From Irpex lacteus (taxonomy: Eukaryota; Basidiomycota; Agaricomycetes; Polyporales; Irpicaceae), in NCBI GenBank assembly GCA_001986395.2, contig MQVO02000010.1:992001-1056000 (forward strand): a stretch of 64,000 nucleotides of DNA, given 5' to 3'. The notes under the pieces were generated by a model. It saw only the letters and a list, made by a program, of their open reading frames with translations. It ran no database searches and was not told where the DNA came from. The position numbers were made by a program, and so were the translations under genes. How positions within the stretch are numbered: position 1 is the first letter of the stretch; every line of letters begins with the position of its first letter. Below are positions 57,815-64,000 of this stretch, piece by piece.

Positions 57815-58743
57815 ACTTGGAGGAGTGAAGCCATCAAGGGGCAAGTAACGATTCCTGAAGATAAGTGCCTATACACTTCAAAAGACAGTGAGTATGTACA
57901 GTTATCCGTTTTGATATTTATAGACAAAGCACAGTACATCTATTACTTATTTGATAGGCGAAAACAATTATTTCTATGATACTGTGATTATTTGTATTTT
58001 ATTACAAGAAAAGTCTGTAGCTACTACTTAATTGGGTTATGTTTTGATGACATCAGACATGTTGCATTATGATATCATGTTCTGGCTGCATAACACTGCA
58101 AACTTGCAAAGGAATGTTTGAACTTTCATTTTACCCCATGAATATATTCTTTTGTGCTCATGTAAGCAGTATTACGAGGAGTTCAGAGCAAACACCCACA
58201 AAACGGCGCTTGTTCTGAACTCCTCATAATACTGCTTAGATAATTGGCACAAGATCTAGGACTTTTAATGTATTTTTCATCACAATTGTGCTGCAAGCTC
58301 ATTTTGAGTCGGAAAAATGTTAAGAAATATGCATATAATTGCTAACATAGAGACAGGCCATATATGTTAGAATCATGATCCTAACCTTTCCAAGCCATGC
58401 CACTACTGCTACCCCTATATCTAGTGCATTAAATTTGGTAAAACTAAAAAAATGCGAAATATATTCAATGTTCCTCAAATATCTTCTCAACCAGTGCAGC
58501 TATCGAATTTCTGTGATCAGATTCGGAATCCTGTGCAAAATCCGGTCCAGAAAACATATTGTTTTTTTTTATTTCTGACACCTACATATGTTTGTGTCAT
58601 GTGACACCATCACAAAGGAGTAAAACGACAAAATAAACGCCCAAGCGCCCAGGAAGGCTGGAAAGCACTCCATTACCCTTTTAGGCAATCTGAAGTGAAA
58701 GCATTTGTCTGTCAGTCATTTGATGGCCTAGAAACTCTTATTT
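57815..58743 (-). mobile_element. HLE family C-like, copy B3 (partial)
   Basis: It starts ACTTGGAGGAGTGAAGCCAT and ACGATTCCTGAAG. It holds a 76-nt inverted repeat at 58163-58238 (half-site TAAGCAGTATTACGAGGAGT), whose inner left arm has decayed by transitions, and the GAATCCTGTGCAAAATCCGG block found in all families. It ends at A8. Confidence 0.65.
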
Positions 58744-61312
58744 TCACGATTCCTGAGGTACGAAGAAGAATCGTTCCAGTGCGAGCTAGCGCTTTGGACA
58801 ACTGCGAGATGTAACGCGAGTGGTCCCTCAGCGTCTAATTCTGCCAATACAGTGGGTAACAAATTCATTAGCTTTTGCCTGTAGTTGGGCGCTTTTTTGA
58901 TGTCAAACAGTTTTCGATTTTTACAGGAGCCATCACACATTCAATCCACACAAAATGTATACCAGATTGTAGCCCTAGAGAAGACCTTTCCAACTGTCCA
59001 ACTTTCATCCCAAAAGGTGAAGATTTGAGAAAGTTATGAGCTGGATGGCTTTGGATGACGACCTGAGATTTCAAACTCCGCTTCAAAGTGTTATAGGCAC
59101 TTTGTAAGCATCTCAAGCACGTGGTATTACATACTGTACATGTATTTGAAGTAAGCCCATACTATAAGACGTAGTATTGGACATGGTGTCATGCGTGGCA
59201 TGATGTATGGCATGATTCCCGGCATGATTCCTGGCATGATTCCTGGCATAATTCCTTGAAAGACGAGGATGACATATGAATTCAAAACTAGCCCACTGGC
59301 TATATACTTAATGCTCTAAACATGTCAGCAGGTATGTAGGTGGCCAAGAATTGATGAGATCAATAGAACAGTTCTGGTTAAACTACAGTTTAATACAAGT
59401 TCACGGGGAGAAACTGAAAATACGACCAAACCAGTTTAGAACAAGTAATAAGCTTTTATTACAATGATCAGAGCTATATATCCTGGCCTGATAGAGTATA
59501 CCAATAAGCTGGAAAAGAAATTGTGATGATATGTTTGGTAGCAGACAAGATATGATTTTTTTCCCTCTTACTCCTGACCAAATATGCGTATAATTCGAGG
59601 TTGGTACCTATTTATGGCTTCATATATGTAACTCATGAGCATCATAGTATATCAGAGGGCATGACGTAATATATTCTGATTTTTTCCGAATTTTATTGAT
59701 GCACTTTCAGCCTTGAAAGAAAGATGCAAAAAGTGGCACCCACAGGATTGGAACCGGTGACCTTTGGATTTCCATACTTGAAATATAGTAAACATGCACA
59801 AATAGAGCCCGGTCAGTGCCATTACGAGTTCTGTCGAACAGGCGCCGTCCGGACGGCGCCTGTTCCATGGAGCTCATAATGAGCTGTACATCAGCACATT
59901 CATAACCTATAATATAAAAATATTTAAATACATGAAAATATATTTGAAAATGAGTGTTGGGGGAGCTTTCTAATGTAGGAATGAGGCTCATTAGAGTATG
60001 TAAGGATGGGTAAGACTTACTTACTATACTTTGTATGAGTTGTATACCGGTAAGTAGAGAAATTTGATGACGTAACTGGTAGGTACTTGATAAGTAAGTA
60101 GATGTGTTTACTGTGTAAATATGAGTATATATGAATAGGGGTAACAAAGCGGTAAATAAGTTTGCTTACTTCAGTAACAACAGTAACAAACTTTATACTT
60201 ACTGATAGTTGAAAAATTGAAAAATTGCATCAGTTCAGAGAATATCAAGAGTAGGTGTTACTAGATTGCCTAAAGGAGTAACACAGCATGTTGTTTACGT
60301 TTATGGGCGCTTATTTTCACAATTGGTTCATTTTTGATGCAGATCACATGACATCAATATATTTTGATGTAAGATGGATATATATGTCATTTGGACCGGA
60401 TTTTCACCAGGATTCTGAATTTGAGCTCAGAATTTTGATAGGCAGAGTATTTCAAAAGATATGGAGGAAGTACTCACAAAAGTTGAGAGTTTGAATGCTT
60501 TCAGTAATATCTGGAGTGTTTTAAAAGCTGTTACAGTGGTAATAAATGTTACTTACTGCAATAAAAAAAGTAGGGAAAGGTTTGCTCACTCAAATGTCTA
60601 ATTTCAATATCTTTGGTAAAACACTATAATAACTATGTCAATGTGTTTATCAAAGTTACTTAATTGGGTAGCTAGAGTAACAAACTTTGACTTGCTGCAA
60701 ATAAAAACACTTCCATCTTTATAGTTTTCCATTGCTTCAATGACTGTTAAAGCTAGTAAACATTATTAAATTGCCTGAAAAGGCAATTCTCTCATTTTTT
60801 ATTTTTTTTGAGTGCTGATTTTGATATTTTGCTTCCTTTGAATAACATAACATGACATCAATGTATTTTGATGTAAAAATTAATCCATGCCTTGCTGGGA
60901 TTGTATTTTAACTAGAGTTCTGAATATGATCTCAAAATTTCAATATCTTCTGTCATTTAAAAGATATGGAGATAATATTAGTGCTGTTGTACAGGTTAAA
61001 TAATCTTTGAACTTTGTTGTATCACCAAGTAACATAAGTATGAGTTGGACTTAGTTCTATTCAGAGTATTGCTTTGTCGAATCAAATACCTTCTAGAGCA
61101 ACAAAAATAATTTTGTAGTGTGACTAATTTCTAATGTTGATGTATTACGTTTTTATTTAGATTCTGTGTGTATTATTTCAAAAGACTGTTACTAAATGCT
61201 CATTTGATAAATAACAACTCATATGATCATCATAACTTATTATATATATTGGTATATCTCAATAGCCTCAGGAATCGTGATCTGCCGCTTGCCGGCCTTG
61301 CTAACCACAAGT
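58744..61312 (+). mobile_element. HLE family A, copy A8 (complete, 2569 bp)
   Basis: It has the same length and, in every block I compared, the same sequence as A1, including private variants near the 5' end (GCGAGCTAGCGC). It lies in inverted orientation relative to A1 with different flanks. Confidence 0.92.
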
Positions 61313-61376
61313 TATTGATGTGGCCACTTTTCAGGCTTTTAATAAAATAGGAGCCCATGTACCTACCCTTTTGGGT

Positions 61377-62210
61377 TGTGATCTGCTTACTAGTATGATA
61401 TTAGCCAAAAACAGAGGTCATTGGATTTGCTTCCGCAGTTTTGGCTCTTTTTAGTCAAATCTGATTATGTACTTCCTCAGCTCAAAAGGTTGCAAGTTCC
61501 AATCCCCTGGGTGCCACTTTTTCATTCGACCTAAAGCTTTATCCCAACATAATACAAAAATGTGATAAAATGATAATATAATCCGTGAGTACATTGGTCA
61601 TTCTATTACTGCTGAACATAGAGCATACAACTGGTGGCATTGAGATTACATGCAATTTTGTTGTCCACTAATCATATGCTGTAGATCAATAAGTGTGAAC
61701 ATGATTTCAAGTTGTAGAAATATATCAACTCATTCAGTGATTATTTTATGCAATTTAGGGCATTTTTTCAATGTTGTATAGTTCGAAACAAGCAAGTTAT
61801 GAAATGTGACCCAAGGAGGGATTGAACCCACAACCTTCTGAAGCCAGCAGTTGTAAGTTGTTTGTGCGCTTGGGTGCTTAAATCGGAGTTTGACTGAGTT
61901 TGAATGGCAAGTCCTCATCCAAAGCCATCCAGCTGATATCTTTTCCTATAGACCATATTTCTTCAAGATTGTATTACCATCTGATAGATCTTCTCGATAG
62001 CTACAATTTGGTGTATTAAACATGTAAAATGAGCAATATTTGACTTCTTAATTCACAAATTATAGTTGTTACTACAAAAGTGTTACTGTAGTAACAACAA
62101 TAACAAGCAGAATTCCCACGGTTTGGCAACGAAATGTGTGACGGACAAGCGCCGTTAATGCACCACTCCAGATTGGAACGATTCTCTTTCGTTTCACTCA
62201 GGAATCGTAA
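61377..62210 (-). mobile_element. HLE family B, copy B4 (3' part missing)
   Basis: It matches B1 from TGATCTGCTTACTAGTATGA to the 5' end CACTCAGGAATCGTAA. It includes both tRNA-like segments (about 61488-61525 plus strand, 61810-61885 minus strand) and a GACAAGCGCCGTTAATG word. The sequence 61313-61376 between A8 and B4 resembles family E (GTGGCCACTTTTCAGGC). Confidence 0.7.
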
Positions 62211-62504
62211 CTCTGTGAGGAAAACATGCATTTGTTCAACTTTTTTAAAGATATGTTTTCTGAGGCAGTTTTTGCTCAAGATTTCAAATCCACAGTCATA
62301 ATTTGACTAACTGCAATGTTTCAGGAGATATCCCGCAAATGTCAGATATATCATTGTCTTGAAGGTACTTATAATTGAAGTAGTATGATCATTAAATACT
62401 AGCAGAAATAGCTCAAAAATCTTTGATTAGCAACTTTCTAGTATACAAGCAAGCATTTAATCAGGAATTGTTGCTTGCCATTTGATGGCCACACTCCCAC
62501 AAGT
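62211..62504 (+). mobile_element. HLE family B, copy B5 (3' part only)
   Basis: It is the inverted counterpart of the first 300 bp of B1 and ends TTGCCATTTGATGGCCACAC and TCCCACAAGT. It is cut at 62211 where B4 begins. Confidence 0.7.
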
Positions 62505-62855
62505 TGTGTTTCAGGGCTGGACAAACTGTCACACAGCTAGGAGAGACCAACACCATCCCTTTATTTGAGCATCAGCTCAACAACAACCGTGCATGCAGAC
62601 AAACCTGACGTGAAGTTTGTTTTCCCTGACCACTACCTCACTTTGTTTTTTCTCAACTGTTAGTCTTGACAATCAGCTGCTTGTAAATCTGACTGAAGAT
62701 CCAGTTAAGGATAGCAAGCACTCAATTCAGTCACTTGAAAATCCCACCATTTTGTCAGGAAGTCATGAGCATACAGCATTCACATTCAATCTGGTCAACC
62801 CTGGAGCCCAAAGACCCACCAGTAGTACTGTCTAGGCAGTGGGAATGGGTACTAT
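62505..62855 (+). other. Intergenic, with one small open frame
   Basis: A 72-codon frame at 62617-62835 (…HSIQSLENPTILSGSHEHTA FTFNLVNP… in one run) ends 20 bp before the GRC3 stop on the other strand. It may be the end of a convergent host gene. No family was recognised. Confidence 0.3.
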
Positions 62856-64000
62856 TCAATACAGTCCTTGTCTCATCAGATTCCTCCGAGCTCGCCTCCT
62901 CTCCGCACCCGCTCCTTCTCCCTTGCCCCACCTCAAATATGGAACCTGTTGCTTATCAACACCCGCAACCGACCTAGGATCTCTAAAATCCAACCAACCC
63001 CACACGGGCAGCTCCATCAAACCCTTCACAAGCACTCGAGGTGACGACTGCGCCAATATCGACGAAGGCACCGGTGTGAGTAGCTGGAGTTTCGAGGATG
63101 GCTGTGGGCCTCCAAGAGACGATCGCACGAGAGCAAGGCCGTGACATCTTGAGATCGTGGGCGATGGAGGTGGGGAACCTTGAGTGTATGGTAGATCGGC
63201 GGGTGCACTGTCAAATGTGTCGGGCGCATAGCCGTGCTCGTAGCTTATGAGACCGACAAGAGAACCATTGATGACGCCTCGGAGCTCTGCGGGCACAACG
63301 TCTTCCGAGCTGGCTCCTACGAGAACGATGGCATCTATGGCATCCTTGACAGAGACTTCGAAGGGCACTTTTGCACAAAGGGGAAGCGAAGTATTCCAGG
63401 TTTGGGCATGCACGGACACCGGAGGAGTCCCAGAGGGCTGATCCTGAGGGAAGACGGCGTGGAAGTAGGATAGAAGGGAAAGATTTCGGTGGTCTGTAGG
63501 GGTGAATCGCGTAGCGCCAGCGATGGCCATTGGAGACTGCAGTGCATGGATTCTGTAGGGCAGTGAGGTGTGAATTGTAGACGATACGAGTAGCGAGTCA
63601 TTGTTCCCCGCATAACGGCCCCAGTCGTCTTCAGTTTGCGCTGCGTCGATATTAAATATCTGCGAAGGCTGCACGATGTCAAGGATCTTGGCTGAAAGGT
63701 CAGCACCTAGACCCTTTGTCCAGCCCATCGTGTTCACGACGAGAGGTATAACATCTTCGATCCTTGAGTCCGATGTGTTCGCGTCCGAGACGTCCACATC
63801 GCCATATTGCACATCGACGTTATAGTTGTGTACCAACGCGCCAATTGCCTCGGTGTAAGGACGGGGGGAGTCCTTGGGAGATGTCGAGCCGATGTAGTGT
63901 GCTTGGTATGGCACGCTAGGATGGGAGAATGACGGGCCTATGAACTGATGAGCCTGAGTACTGACGAGATAAGATTAACGGATACATACCGAAGACGGGC
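62856..64000 (-). CDS. GRC3: Grc3/NOL9 polynucleotide 5'-kinase, C-terminal part
   Basis: Grc3 phosphorylates RNA 5' ends during ITS2 removal from pre-rRNA, acting with the Las1 nuclease in the nucleolus, and is linked to RNA polymerase I termination. Visible here are AHYIGSTSPKDSPRPY, PLVVNTMGWTKGLGADLSAK, and the C-terminal LPVWGWLDFRDP…VPYL and RRRARRNLMRQG motifs, all typical. The main exon is 62856-63953, preceded by a 36-nt intron (63954-63989, GTATGT..CAG) and the edge of another exon. The P-loop and N-terminal domain lie beyond the window. The frame is intact and looks functional. The gene is the only clear housekeeping gene here, next to the HLE cluster. Confidence 0.92.

Noticed and set aside
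60288..60494. A 68-codon frame (MLFTFMGAYF…) that recurs in many places, also near 19528, 38186 and 49840
   Set aside because: It recurs because HLE family A recurs. It is AT-rich, lies next to hairpins, and the frame is broken in older copies such as A2 and A6.
63234..63473. Plus-strand frames inside the GRC3 region
   Set aside because: They are antisense to recognisable Grc3 motifs.

Overview
The window looks like a repeat-dense, gene-poor stretch of a filamentous basidiomycete genome, probably Agaricomycetes. Coding sequences carry short introns of about 35-70 nt with GT..AG borders. A DUF7918-type protein, which I know only from basidiomycetes, is present. The hAT transposases, Tc1/mariner element and Ty1/copia element are of fungal type, and the only clearly conserved housekeeping gene is GRC3/NOL9 at the right edge. 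Most of the 64 kb is mobile DNA, much of it nested.

Layout. 223-1875: Tc1/mariner element with one premature stop. 1913-2609: decayed copia gag. 2746-3868: a small structured non-coding repeat (family B). 3887-4841: remnant of an unknown host gene. 5095-5250: hAT end relic. 7305-14160: an old copia copy that received a solo LTR (target duplication GTCCT) and then a young complete copia (8436-14132, duplication GGATG, LTRs identical by eye). 14160-18345: hAT relic, non-coding repeat relics, a MITE, and shuffled copia fragments in both orientations carrying another solo LTR (duplication TGGTG). 18710-24000: non-coding repeats. 24792-43653: one or two host genes on the minus strand, one an SNF2-like helicase, dismantled by two hAT elements (24815-30378, duplication ACCCTTGC; 32387-36276, duplication CTCAGAAC) and by non-coding repeats. 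43654-62504: almost only nested non-coding repeats, with a truncated DUF7918 gene (48417-48884) and an unknown gene fragment (55930-56340). 62856-64000: 3' part of GRC3.

Two things stand out. First, a superfamily of 1.1-2.6 kb AT-rich non-coding repeats (families A, B, C and D) shares one architecture: a 5' end TCACGATTCCTGAGG, the inverted copy of it just inside the 3' end, a short hairpin, and a terminal ACAAGT. Internally there is a strong GC-rich palindrome, a tRNA-like segment and a 12-bp minisatellite. Nested copies show insertion with no target duplication, or at most one T. This is the design of non-autonomous Helitron/Helentron-like elements; I abbreviate them HLE and give strand so that the hairpin/ACAAGT end is 3'. 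Near-identical copies carry completely different central palindromes.

Second, both hAT elements carry, upstream of the transposase and on the same strand, a small spliced gene for a coiled-coil protein with a shared C-terminal domain (H-x-[ED]-W-[YF]-W ... A-M-H-x-D). This looks like an accessory hAT protein family.

All coordinates and comparisons were made by eye. Family assignments rest on motif recognition, not on searches.
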